Shown: piece after piece, positions 52,497 to 60,745 of the stretch
Layout of the letters: the number at the start of each line of letters is the position of its first letter
Position numbering within the stretch: the stretch's first letter is position 1
DNA from: Paenibacillus soyae
GTDB lineage: Bacteria > Bacillota > Bacilli > Paenibacillales > Paenibacillaceae
Length of the DNA stretch: 64,000 nt
Direction: 5' to 3'
NCBI RefSeq assembly: GCF_024623455.1
Contig: NZ_JANIPJ010000014.1
Span: forward strand, 149,030-213,029
The notes under the pieces: model-generated
Told to the model about the DNA's origin: nothing
The model's input: the letters and a program-made list of their open reading frames with translations, nothing else
Databases searched by the model: none
Position numbers and translations under genes: made by a program

Positions 52497-54767
52497 TTAT
52501 TCGCCGAACACGCTCTCCGCCAGCAGCTCCGCGACGTCGCGGGCCGTAACGCGCCCATCGTCATCCTGCAGCGCTTTGAGCCCGTCTTCCATCATCGTCA
52601 GACAATAAGGGCAGGCGGAGCTTATAATCGAAGGCTTTACTTCAAGCGCCTGCGCCGTCCGGGCGTAATTGACCCTCGTTCCGGCATGCTCCTCCATCCA
52701 CATCATCCCGCCGCCCGCGCCGCAGCACATGCCGTTCCGGCCGGAACGCTCCATCTCCTCGACCTGGACGCCCGGTATGGCGCGGAGCAAAGACCGGGGC
52801 GCCTCGTATGTATCGTTGTAGCGGCCGAGGTAACAAGAATCATGCACCGTGACGCGCTCCTCGAGCGCGAATCTCGGCGTAAGCCGGCCGTCCTGCAGAA
52901 GCCGGGCGAGCAGCTCGCTGTGATGCTCCACGCGCACATGCGGATCGAGCCCGAAGTCGGGGTATTCGTTCTTGAACGTATGGAAGGTATGCGGGCAGGC
53001 GGTGACGATTTGCCGAACGCCGTACTTCTCCAGCGTTGCGATATTCTCGCGGCACAGCTCTTGGAACAGCAGCTCGTTGCCGATCCGGCGGGCCGTATCG
53101 CCCGAGCTCCGCTCTTCGTTGCCCAGCGTCGCGAAGTCCACGCCTGCCTTGGTCAGCAGCCTTACCAGATCGAACAGAACGCGCCGGCTGCGGGAATCGT
53201 AAGCCCCCATGGAGCCGGCCCACAGCAGAATCTCGGGCATTTGGCCCCGGGCCCTGCGCCGCTCCTCCATGGTCTGAACCCGAATGCCGGTCTTCTGCTC
53301 GCAGGCGTCGATCCAGGCAACCCGCTCGCCTCGCGGAAGCCCCCACGGGTTGCTTTGCCGTTCGATGTTCTGGAGAGCGCGCTGACCGTCGGCAGGCAGT
53401 TTGCCTTCCATAAGCACCAGATGCCGGCGCATGTCGATAATTTTGTCCACGTGCTCGTTGCCGACAGGGCACTGCTCTTCGCAGTTGCGGCAGGTCGTGC
53501 ACGCCCACAGCTCATCCTCCGTCATGACGTCTCCTACAAGCTCGAGCTCCACCGCTTTCGCGCCTTCGCGCTTGCTCCAAGCCGCTCCCTGAACGGCCAT
53601 CGTCGGCGAAATATTCGTCCGGTACGACGGCTCCTCGCCTTCCTGCTCAGCGTCCCATGCGGGAATTACCGCGCCCATGACATGGGCGTCTTTGACGCCG
53701 TAATCCTTGCCCGCCCACAAGCTGGCCGGGAGCCAAGGGGACCGGGAAGTAAGAGCGGCGCCCTTCTCCGTCAAGTGGTCCCGGAGCTTCACGATCATGT
53801 GCATGGGCGACAGCAGCTTGCCGGTGCTGGCTGCCGGACAGACGTTCGTGCACCTTCCGCATTCCACGCAGGCGTACAGGTCGAGGAGCTGTTTTTGGCT
53901 GAAATGCTCAATCTTGCCCGCTCCGAACGATTCCGCCTCCTCGTTCTCCAGATCAAGCGGCGTCAGGCGCCCGGTCGGCTCATTGCGGCGGAACCATAGG
54001 TTGACCGGCGCCGTGAGGAGATGAAAGTGCTTGGATTGCGGCACGTACACCAAGAAGCCCAGCAGCACAAGCAGATGCAGCCACCAGAACAGCTCGAATC
54101 CGGCATAGGCCAGCCAGCCTCCCTCCCGGACGCCCGCTAGGAGCAGCAATCGGGACAACGGCTCGCTGATTGGCGCGTAAGCCGCGGAGACCGCCTCCGA
54201 TTCCCCGACGGCAAGCCGCTCGAACGCCAGCGCTAGAAGGACCGTCAGCATCAGGGAGCCGATGAACCACATGACAAGCGACGGCTTCCATCCCCGCTTC
54301 AGTCTCGACAGCCGCTCGACATAACGCCGGTACGTCCCGTACAGCACCGCCGCCAGCACGAGCGTAACCGTTACTTCCTGCGACAAGGAGAAGGCCGGGT
54401 AGAACGGGATCGGAAGCGCCTCGCCGCCGTTCAAGCCTTTCCAGATCAGGTCGATCGCGCCGAACTGCAGCATAATGAAGCCGTAAAAATAAACCAGATG
54501 CATAAAACCGCTGCGCGCGTCGGCGAGCAGCCTGCGATGGCCGAACACCTCCCCGGAGAACCCCCGCCCCCGCTTGGGCTTATGCCTCTCGAATCGAACG
54601 GGGACTCCAAGCTTCATATAACCGATCCGCCTCAACACGACCAAAGCGAACAACCAGACGGCGCCGACCGCCGCAGCCGCGAACAGCCCCCACCTGATCC
54701 ATTCCACGCTGCGGGGATAGTCCGCCAGCATGGCGTTCGCCTGCAGAACCTGCCATATTCCTGCCAT
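52497..54767 (-). CDS. fadF: Membrane iron-sulfur ETF:quinone oxidoreductase-like protein FadF
   Basis: A 756-residue protein. Residues 1-255 contain about six membrane helices. Then come two 4Fe-4S motifs, CVECGRCTNVCP and CTTCRNCEEQCP, and two CCG domains (HDSCYLGRYND with MCCGAGGGMMW). This is the FadF/EMO (EtfD) plan: it takes electrons from reduced EtfAB and gives them to menaquinone, so replacing the classic ETF dehydrogenase. It is the first gene of the fatty-acid block, divergent from etfB. AAGGAGGG precedes the ATG. Confidence 0.93.
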   Translation of the reverse strand: MAGIWQVLQANAMLADYPRSVEWIRWGLFAAAAVGAVWLFALVVLRRIGYMKLGVPVRFERHKPKRGRGFSGEVFGHRRLLADARSGFMHLVYFYGFIMLQFGAIDLIWKGLNGGEALPIPFYPAFSLSQEVTVTLVLAAVLYGTYRRYVERLSRLKRGWKPSLVMWFIGSLMLTVLLALAFERLAVGESEAVSAAYAPISEPLSRLLLLAGVREGGWLAYAGFELFWWLHLLVLLGFLVYVPQSKHFHLLTAPVNLWFRRNEPTGRLTPLDLENEEAESFGAGKIEHFSQKQLLDLYACVECGRCTNVCPAASTGKLLSPMHMIVKLRDHLTEKGAALTSRSPWLPASLWAGKDYGVKDAHVMGAVIPAWDAEQEGEEPSYRTNISPTMAVQGAAWSKREGAKAVELELVGDVMTEDELWACTTCRNCEEQCPVGNEHVDKIIDMRRHLVLMEGKLPADGQRALQNIERQSNPWGLPRGERVAWIDACEQKTGIRVQTMEERRRARGQMPEILLWAGSMGAYDSRSRRVLFDLVRLLTKAGVDFATLGNEERSSGDTARRIGNELLFQELCRENIATLEKYGVRQIVTACPHTFHTFKNEYPDFGLDPHVRVEHHSELLARLLQDGRLTPRFALEERVTVHDSCYLGRYNDTYEAPRSLLRAIPGVQVEEMERSGRNGMCCGAGGGMMWMEEHAGTRVNYARTAQALEVKPSIISSACPYCLTMMEDGLKALQDDDGRVTARDVAELLAESVFGE

Positions 54768-54799
54768 CCGAACAGCCCTCCTTCCTCCTCCGTTTTGCC

Positions 54800-54811
54800 C
54801 CGCCTAGGCGG
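54800..54811. repeat. 12-bp perfect palindrome before fadF
   Basis: CCGCCTAGGCGG lies 33 bp before the fadF start, flanked by GCCC and GGGGGC, so a longer hairpin can form in the fadF leader. It is also a possible operator. Confidence 0.35.
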
Positions 54812-54844
54812 CCGGGGGCTTCTGCCCGATGGGATAGGACAAGC

Positions 54845-54863
54845 TTTTGAAGCGCTTTCAAAA
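54845..54863. promoter_or_regulatory. cre-like palindrome between fadF and etfB
   Basis: TTTTGAAGCGCTTTCAAAA has perfect 7-bp arms around GCGCT and resembles a CcpA site (TGAAAGCGCTTTCA). On the minus strand the candidate fadF -35 (TTGAAA) lies inside it. No TGAATGA-type FadR site is visible in the gap. Confidence 0.55.
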
Positions 54864-55028
54864 ATATCCGCGGTGCTCCATGTATATGACCCATGGACGG
54901 TGAACATGCTTCGCGCAAGGCTTCTGAAAGCGGTCTAATCGCTTCGCCCGGGGCATAAGGTAGCACTGATGGACAGTCAAATCCTTCTGCTCGGCTAGCG
55001 CCGGGACAGAGCTTCCAGGGAGGCTCCA

Positions 55029-55844
55029 ATGATGAAAATCGTCGTGCTGCTCAAGCAAACCTTCGACACCGAGGAGAAAATAATCGTCACGCCCGAAGGC
55101 GTCGACGAACGGGAAGCCAAATTTGTCATCAATCCTTATGACGAATACGCGCTCGAGGAAGCGATCCGCCTCAAGGAGAAGTCCGGCGGCGAGGTCATTG
55201 CCGTCACCTGCGGCTCGGAACGCGCGCAGGAGGCGCTCCGCACCGCGCTTGCGGTAGGCGCGGACGAAGCGGTTCGTCTGGACGCCGGCGAGCTTCCGGA
55301 CGACAGCTACGTGATCGCCCTCGCTCTCACCGAGGTGATCCGGCCGCTGGCGCCGGACTTGCTGCTCGCCGGTCTGTTCGCCGTCGATACCGGCGCCGGC
55401 AGCGTCGCGCTGCAAGTTGCGGAGCGGCTCGGACTGCCCCATGCTTCCGCGGCAGTGAAGCTTGGCGTCGGCTCCGCTTCGGAGCTCGGCATCGAGCATC
55501 CGGCCGCGGCCCAGCGCTACGCGCTCGTCGAGCGGGACGCGGAGGGCGACACGGAGACGGTCGCGATTCCGCTGCCCGCGCTCATTACCGCCCAGCAAGG
55601 CTTGAACGAGCCCCGCTATCCGTCCTTGCCCGGCATCATGAAAGCGAAGAAGAAACCGCTGCGGACGATTATGCTGGGCGAGCTCAGCCTCGGCGCCGGC
55701 GTCGCGGGAGAAGCTCGTACCAGCCAAGCCGGCCTCTACCCTCCCCCTCCCCGCGCCGCGGGCAAGCGGATTGCCGGCACGCCGGGCGAGCAGGCGGCCG
55801 AGCTCGTGAAGCTCCTCCGCTCCGAGGCGAAGGTGCTGCCGTAA
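55029..55844 (+). CDS. etfB: Electron transfer flavoprotein beta subunit
   Basis: A 271-residue EtfB. MKIVVLLKQTFDTEEKI at the N-terminus, NPYDEYALEEAIRLKEK, and the AMP/adenine-binding LLAGLFAVDTGAGSVALQVAERLG are the family signatures. With EtfA it carries electrons from acyl-CoA dehydrogenase to FadF. GGGAGG precedes the ATG. It is divergent from fadF, with the cre-like site between. A C-terminal stretch near residues 240-255 (PPPPRAAGKRIAG) is proline-rich, as in many EtfB. Confidence 0.93.
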   Translation: MMKIVVLLKQTFDTEEKIIVTPEGVDEREAKFVINPYDEYALEEAIRLKEKSGGEVIAVTCGSERAQEALRTALAVGADEAVRLDAGELPDDSYVIALALTEVIRPLAPDLLLAGLFAVDTGAGSVALQVAERLGLPHASAAVKLGVGSASELGIEHPAAAQRYALVERDAEGDTETVAIPLPALITAQQGLNEPRYPSLPGIMKAKKKPLRTIMLGELSLGAGVAGEARTSQAGLYPPPPRAAGKRIAGTPGEQAAELVKLLRSEAKVLP

Positions 55845-55956
55845 TCGGAAGGGCGTAAGCCGGCGATGAGCTTGGCACCGCTGTGTTTCAAAGAAGACGC
55901 TAATCTGATGCGCCGATTCCCCGGCGCCCCCGACTAACGAAAGGAGCTGCAAAAGC

Positions 55957-56955
55957 ATGCCAAGAACGATACTTGTATACGCCGAGCGCCGCGACGGCCA
56001 GCTGCGGCGCGTCGCCTTCGAGGCGCTGGGCGCGGCCAGGCGCCTCGCGGGGGAGGACGGCGCCGTGCATGCCGTCCTCGCCGGCTCCGGCATCGTGGCG
56101 GATGACGCCGCCGCCTTGCAAGCCCGAGGGGCGGACGTCGTGCATATCGCCGACGACCCGTCACTCGGGAGCTACGCGCCCGAGGCGTACTTCGCCGCGC
56201 TGCGGGCGGCCATGGATGCGGTAAGGCCGGACGCGCTGCTGCTCGGCCATACCGCGGCGGGGCGCGAGCTCGCGCCCCGCGTGGCCGCGGCCTATGGCGC
56301 CGGCCACGTCGCGGACGTGATCGCCATCGAGCCGGACGGCGGCGATGGCGCCTTGTTCGTCCGCCCGCTCTACGCCGGCAAGGCGTTCGAGCGGCGCAGC
56401 CTCGCTGCGGGGCACCCGTGGGTCATCACGGTGCGCCCGAACAATTTGCCGCCGGCGGAGCCGGGGGACGCCGGCGGGCGGAGCGGCAGCGGCAGCGTGC
56501 AGGCGCTGGTTTACGCGCCGCCGCCGCTCTTGACCGCGGTGCGCGGGGTGCTGCGCCGCGCCGGCGGGCAGCTTGATCTCGCCGAGGCCGACGTCGTCGT
56601 GTCCGGCGGCAGAGGCGTGCGCAGCGCGGCGGGCTTCGAGCCGCTGCAGGCGCTGGCCGCGGCGCTCGGCGGCGCGGTGGGCGCTTCGCGCGCCGCTTGC
56701 GACGCCGGCTACTGCGACTACGCCCTGCAGATCGGGCAGACCGGCAAGGTCGTAACGCCGCAGCTCTACATCGCCTGCGGCATCAGCGGCGCCATCCAGC
56801 ATCTCGCCGGCATGAGCCAGTCGCGCACGATCGTTGCCATCAACAAGGACCCCGATGCCCCCATCTTCGGCATCGCCGACTACGGCATCGTCGGCGACCT
56901 ATTCGAGGTCGTTCCACTGCTCACCGACGAGATTTTGCGATCACGAGACAACTAA
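55957..56955 (+). CDS. etfA: Electron transfer flavoprotein alpha subunit
   Basis: A 332-residue EtfA. The N-terminal domain is Rossmann-like (ILVYAERRDGQLRRVAFEAL), and the C-terminal FAD domain has VVSGGRGVRSAAGFEPLQALA, QIGQTGKVVTPQLYIACGISG and INKDPDAPIFGIADYGIVGD. It binds FAD and forms the heterodimer with EtfB. GC content rises clearly inside this gene (runs of GCG/GCC codons). AAGGAG lies 9 nt before the ATG. A strong terminator follows. Confidence 0.94.
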   Translation: MPRTILVYAERRDGQLRRVAFEALGAARRLAGEDGAVHAVLAGSGIVADDAAALQARGADVVHIADDPSLGSYAPEAYFAALRAAMDAVRPDALLLGHTAAGRELAPRVAAAYGAGHVADVIAIEPDGGDGALFVRPLYAGKAFERRSLAAGHPWVITVRPNNLPPAEPGDAGGRSGSGSVQALVYAPPPLLTAVRGVLRRAGGQLDLAEADVVVSGGRGVRSAAGFEPLQALAAALGGAVGASRAACDAGYCDYALQIGQTGKVVTPQLYIACGISGAIQHLAGMSQSRTIVAINKDPDAPIFGIADYGIVGDLFEVVPLLTDEILRSRDN

Positions 56956-56975
56956 ACGAATATTGGAACAAACAA

Positions 56976-57000
56976 AGCCCCGGTTACTCGGGGCTTTTTG
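56976..57000 (+). terminator. Rho-independent terminator of etfA
   Basis: AAGCCCCG and CGGGGCTT flank a 6-nt loop and are followed by five T. Confidence 0.92.
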
Positions 57001-57023
57001 CTACAATCGCCACATATCGCATT

Positions 57024-57380
57024 CGAATGCGAGCATGCAAGGCGCCGAGAGCGCCTTGCAGCGCCTGTCCCCTTCGAATTCGATCCTGCAAGGCGCTGAG
57101 AGCGACTTGCAGCGCCTGTCCCATTCGGATTCGATCCTGCAAGGCGCTGAGAGCGCCTTGCAGCGCATGTCCCATTCGAATTCGATCCTGCAAGGCGCTG
57201 AGAGCGACTTGCAGCGCGAGTCCCATTCGAATTCGATCCTGCAAGGCGCTGAGGGCGCCTTGCGGCGCCTGTAACATTCGAATTCGATCCTGCAAGGCGC
57301 TGAGGGCGCCTTGCGGCGCCTGTCCCATTCGATTTCGATCCTGCAAGGCGCTGAGAACGCCTTACACCGCGAGTCATGGA
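57024..57380. repeat. Tandem array 2, 51-bp period, seven units
   Basis: Seven units of exactly 51 bp start with CGAATTCGATCCTGCAAGG. In each, GCAAGGCGCT and AGCGCCTTGC form a near-perfect 10-bp hairpin with a 3-nt loop; some units carry AGCGACTTGC instead, an imperfect partner. The two last full units carry GAGGGCGCC. All three frames of the minus strand are open over long stretches, which is an effect of the period being a multiple of three. It lies between the etfA terminator and the SRAP gene terminator. Confidence 0.88.
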
Positions 57381-57435
57381 CGCTCTCAAGCATAAGAAGG
57401 CGCTGCTGCCCTTAAAAGTTCCGCCCAAACGCAAA

Positions 57436-57474
57436 CAACCCCCTCGAATGCCGTGGACGGCTACCAAGGGGGTT
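57436..57474 (-). terminator. Terminator of the SRAP-like gene
   Basis: On the minus strand AACCCCCTTGG and TCGAGGGGGTT close an inner CCGTCCACGG stem, followed by GTTTG. Confidence 0.65.
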
Positions 57475-57492
57475 TCTACTCGCTGCTATATT

Positions 57493-58167
57493 TTAAGCAA
57501 AATCAGGAATCGCGATTTCCCGGATGCAGTCCGGGGCTTCGTACCAGTCGTCGTGGACGGCGTTCGTAACGGGATAGGAGCGCATCAGATAGCCCTCCGG
57601 CGCCTCCAGATGCTTGCGCAGCTTGCCGAAATCCGACAGCTGCGGGTTGAGCCAATCCTCCACGCCCTCTTCGTCGAGCACCACGGGAACGCGCGGCTGC
57701 CAGACCGACATCGTGCCCGAAGAAGCGGCGGTCAGCATCGTAACGGCCCGCACTTCCTTGCCGTTCACATGGCGCCAGCAATCATAGATGCCCGCCACGG
57801 CAAGCAGCGGCTGGGAAGGCACGACCGTGTGCATCGCTCTCGGCTCGCGCTCCTTGCCGAACTGCTTCTGGCCGTAGAAGCCGCTGCACGGAATGATGCA
57901 GCGCTGACGCTGGAGCATTCTTTGCAGGAACGGCTTCTCTCCAAGCGTAGCATAATCCGTGTTAAGCGAGTCCTTCGCCCAGAACGGGAATAAACCCCAG
58001 CGCGACTCCTGCAGCACGCGCGTCTGATGCCGATCGTTCATAATGATGGACACCGTCTGCGTCGGCGCTACGTTGAATCGGTTCGAGTGACCGTGAACCA
58101 CCTTTTGAATGCCGAATCTGTCCATTAAATCGCCTATTTCCGCCGTCAACGAAAACCGTTCTATCAT
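57493..58167 (-). CDS. SRAP (YedK/HMCES) family protein lacking catalytic residues
   Basis: A 224-residue protein of the SOS-response-associated peptidase family, which forms a covalent bond with abasic sites in single-stranded DNA through Cys2. The fold is clear: RFNVAPTQTV, SRWGLFPFWAKD, EKPFLQRMLQRQRCIIPCSGFY and RVPVVLDEEGVEDWL. But it begins MIERFSLTAE where the family has MCGRF, so Cys2 is gone; GFYEW reads GFYGQ (catalytic Glu lost); and the His before RMPV is Gln (WQPRVPVVL). The start at 58167 has AAGGAG upstream; no better start restores the Cys. It may still bind DNA. Confidence 0.88.
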   Translation of the reverse strand: MIERFSLTAEIGDLMDRFGIQKVVHGHSNRFNVAPTQTVSIIMNDRHQTRVLQESRWGLFPFWAKDSLNTDYATLGEKPFLQRMLQRQRCIIPCSGFYGQKQFGKEREPRAMHTVVPSQPLLAVAGIYDCWRHVNGKEVRAVTMLTAASSGTMSVWQPRVPVVLDEEGVEDWLNPQLSDFGKLRKHLEAPEGYLMRSYPVTNAVHDDWYEAPDCIREIAIPDFA

Positions 58168-58244
58168 CGCGAATCGCTCCTTCTGCCCTAGACTGGGTTG
58201 TTTCATCCAGTTTTTGTAGCAGAGAGGAAAATTATGCATGATGC

Positions 58245-58285
58245 AAAAAAGCCTTCCCGCCCCCAGTTAGAGGACGCCGGAAGGC
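58245..58285 (-). terminator. Terminator of the AraC gene at 58316
   Basis: On the minus strand GCCTTCC and GGAAGGC close a long GC-rich loop and are followed by six T. Confidence 0.75.
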
Positions 58286-58315
58286 GTTTTCAGCCCTTAA
58301 CCCAACCCAGCCCCG

Positions 58316-59167
58316 TCAAGTCGTAAAGCGCTTCCTGAACTTCAAGGGCGGCATGCCCGTATGGGCGGCGAACAGTCTCGAGAAATGCGGCGTCTGCCGG
58401 AATCCTGTTTCCTCCGCCACTCTCGCGATGTTCCAATCCGTCTTGATGAGCAGCAGCTTGGCCTGATCGAGGCGGTAGTACAGCAAATATTGCTGCGGCG
58501 TGCAGCCGAACACCTCGGTCATGCAGCGCGTGATGTAGTTGGTATGCAGCTCCATCGCTTCGCTGAGCATCGTATTGCTGATCGGCGACCGATAATTCAG
58601 CTTCAAGTAGGCGGCGGCGCGCTCCGCAATGGATACCGCGGCTTTGGCCGCGTCGGAACGCCAGCCCTCGTCGAGCATTTGCAGCAAATGGAGGAAGCGC
58701 TGCTGTCGGTCCCAGAACGCACCGTGCGTGGAGCTTTTGGCCGCTTCGTGCAGCTGCGAGAAGATGAGCTTCGCTTCATCCGGATAGGACAGCCTCATCT
58801 TCTTAGGCAGACGGATCGCGTAGGTATAATAATCGCCGCGAATATTCCCCGGCTGATTGTCCCGCGTCTCTTCCCATGCGCCCACCGTCTGGAAATGCAC
58901 CCAATCGAACACCGTCTCCTCCGAGCAGGGACGGAACGAATAATGCCAGCGATCCGGGCGCAGGATGAGAACGTCCCCCGGCGACAGCGTCCATTTATTT
59001 TGCTCCTCCGCCACATACAAAGTGCCTTCGTTCACGAACAGCAGGTCGAACACCCCGAGATTCGTGCGGTTAGGATGCTCCTCGCCCGCTTGGTAGGTCA
59101 GGCGATTCGATTCGATAAAAAAAGGAAGCGGCGGCGAACGGAAGGTTAGCAATAATTCGTCTGACAA
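58316..59167 (-). CDS. AraC family transcriptional regulator with cupin sensor
   Basis: A 283-residue regulator. The N-terminal AraC-binding cupin has LTYQAGEEHPNRTNLGVFDL and LSPGDVLILRPDRWHYSF; the C-terminal double helix-turn-helix reads ISNTMLSEAMELHTNYITRCMTEVFG and ARVAEETGFRQTPHFSRLFAAHTGMPP. It starts with TTG at 59167, 8 nt after AAGGAG. Such proteins usually sense a sugar and act on a neighbouring sugar gene, but none is adjacent here. It is monocistronic. Confidence 0.9.
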   Translation of the reverse strand: MSDELLLTFRSPPLPFFIESNRLTYQAGEEHPNRTNLGVFDLLFVNEGTLYVAEEQNKWTLSPGDVLILRPDRWHYSFRPCSEETVFDWVHFQTVGAWEETRDNQPGNIRGDYYTYAIRLPKKMRLSYPDEAKLIFSQLHEAAKSSTHGAFWDRQQRFLHLLQMLDEGWRSDAAKAAVSIAERAAAYLKLNYRSPISNTMLSEAMELHTNYITRCMTEVFGCTPQQYLLYYRLDQAKLLLIKTDWNIARVAEETGFRQTPHFSRLFAAHTGMPPLKFRKRFTT

Positions 59168-59404
59168 GCTGATCTCTCCTTAGATGCGCGGTGTCCGCGG
59201 ACATCTCTCTTGAATACTGCCATGTTACTTGAAGAGACGAGCTTTTGTCCATACTTTCCCTGCCCAAATTTATTCGTCAATTTCCATGAAAAATCCTATA
59301 TCGAGGCCTTTCGGAGACGAGCGACCTGAAAGTTTGCGAAGCAAACTCGCTTCGTAAGCACGAGGTAGGATTTATCGCCAAATAGAATCTCGGCTTTCGA
59401 AGTG
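59168..59404. other. Intergenic stretch with small palindromes
   Basis: It contains AGTTTGC-GAA-GCAAACT (59331-59347) and, partly overlapping, CGAAGC..GCTTCG. Both may be hairpins or operators. No gene is seen. Confidence 0.35.
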
Positions 59405-59449
59405 GTAAAAAAAGCTTCGTCTCCCGCCCTGTGGGCAGAAACGAAGCTT
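59405..59449 (-). terminator. Terminator of the Fur-controlled gene
   Basis: AAGCTTCGT and ACGAAGCTT pair perfectly with an inner CGCCC..GGGC stem; on the minus strand seven T follow. Confidence 0.9.
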
Positions 59450-59459
59450 CGTAAATCCG

Positions 59460-60260
59460 CTATAGGTCAAACGTGCGAATACCCTGGAACAAAGTAGCCA
59501 AATACAGCTTGTCGCCGCGGTGATCGACGTCGGTCACCGGAAACCCAACCTGAACCGACAGCAGGATGAGCCTATCGGCGATATAAGCCAGCTTGTAGAG
59601 GCCTTGGTCCGTGCAGGCGTAAGTGTCCCCATTTTGGGAAGCGACGGAGAAAATGTATTTACCCCCGAATTGGATTCTTTCGAACTGCCCCTTCTTGTCG
59701 CCGACTAGCAGCTCTCCCTGATCGGTCGCCCCAATCAAATGGCCCCGGTATACGGCAAGACTCGTCACGCTCCGGTGAAGCTCGAAGTGCGCCCATTCGT
59801 CCATGAATCTATCGTATAGCGATATGCCGCTGTCATGACCCACGATAACGTATTGCGGCAAATTGAGAAAATCGTATACCCGCTTGCCTTCGCAGCAAAG
59901 CTGCCCCCACTTCGATCCGGTGCGGATCCAAATGCCGTCGTCCGTCGCCGCGTAGCAGGCTCCTCCTATTCTCTTGTACTGATGGCATGGCAACGCCAAT
60001 CCGTCCTTCTCCCAATGCTCGCCCATCCATTCGTACAAGCCGGTGCTCGTACAGGCATGAAGCCGATCATGATGCAGCTGAAGCCGGTAAATGCTTGCGG
60101 TGTCCGGCAACCCCGTGCCGAGCTTATCCCAGTTCTGCGCGCCGTCGATCTCGTAGACGCCATGCCCTACGGTTGCGGCGAATACGCCGTACGGGCTCGT
60201 TTTGACGGACGAGAACGGGAACAACATCCAGTTCCAGGGCTGTTTGGTTTCGGTATGCAT
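59460..60260 (-). CDS. Fur-controlled beta-propeller-like protein of unknown function
   Basis: A 266-residue protein without signal peptide or membrane segment. It shows about six weak repeats of the beta-propeller kind, each with a short G-(L/I)-Y/W motif: GHGVYEIDG, TGLYEWMGE, DGIWIRTG, SGISLYDRF, GELLVGDKK, QGLYKLAYI. The start at 60260 has AGGAG 8 nt upstream; an in-frame extension to 60668 crosses the Fur boxes and is not real. A perfect Fur box and a second one lie 94 and 107 nt upstream, so it is made under iron starvation. I know no homologue with a proven role. Confidence 0.8.
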   Translation of the reverse strand: MHTETKQPWNWMLFPFSSVKTSPYGVFAATVGHGVYEIDGAQNWDKLGTGLPDTASIYRLQLHHDRLHACTSTGLYEWMGEHWEKDGLALPCHQYKRIGGACYAATDDGIWIRTGSKWGQLCCEGKRVYDFLNLPQYVIVGHDSGISLYDRFMDEWAHFELHRSVTSLAVYRGHLIGATDQGELLVGDKKGQFERIQFGGKYIFSVASQNGDTYACTDQGLYKLAYIADRLILLSVQVGFPVTDVDHRGDKLYLATLFQGIRTFDL

Positions 60261-60339
60261 CGTTCTATCTCCTATCCGCGCGAGAGCTGTCTGCTCTCTA
60301 TATGATATGGGTATCGTCATGGCTGCTCGTTCCATTAGT

Positions 60340-60354
60340 TGATAATCATTATCA
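60340..60354 (-). promoter_or_regulatory. Perfect Fur box
   Basis: TGATAATCATTATCA matches the 7-1-7 consensus at every position. It serves the gene at 59460-60260. Confidence 0.92.
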
Positions 60355-60366
60355 CTTACGATGTTA

Positions 60367-60381
60367 TGATAACGATTCTCA
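60367..60381 (-). promoter_or_regulatory. Second Fur box, identical to that at 39122
   Basis: TGATAACGATTCTCA, 12 bp from the perfect box; tandem boxes suggest tight control. Confidence 0.85.
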
Positions 60382-60730
60382 ACAACGATGTCAACCTCGC
60401 CTTGTCGATGCGCGTCTTTGCAGGCATGTCGCGCACCTCCGCGCTTGTGTTGAGGCTGTACGGCATATGGGCCGTTCTTCCGAGCTTCTTCCTCCCGGCA
60501 ACGGGCTGATGACGATCCCTTATCCACGATTGTTAAGCCTCTATTGCAGTCCTTATCGCTAAATGGCCCGTTAATCGGGACAAAGGCCCCTTGCCCGTCC
60601 ATTCGGCGTCCTCCCGTGCATGAGCCGCTTTGAGCAGCCCAATTTTCAAAAAATGGGAGTTTGCCCATCCTGCCGCGCCTATGAACCCAATCAAATCTAT
60701 GTACCCGCCCGTAAGATAAAGGAAATCACC
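60382..60730. other. Intergenic stretch without a recognisable gene
   Basis: It lies between the Fur boxes and the first collagen-like gene. I see no frame with a ribosome binding site and no clear terminator or RNA. The promoter of the collagen-like gene should be at its right end; the sequence is not a good SigA match, which would fit a sporulation sigma factor. Confidence 0.35.
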
Positions 60731-60745
60731 TAGGAGGTGCTCCAA

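Noticed and set aside
56952..57467. Long minus-strand frames (171, 130 and 120 codons) across array 2
   Set aside because: Several frames are open at once because the repeat period is a multiple of three; none has a ribosome binding site and they cross two terminators.
60261..60668. N-terminal extension of the beta-propeller-like gene
   Set aside because: It would cover both Fur boxes and has no ribosome binding site; the ATG at 60260 has AGGAG at the right distance.
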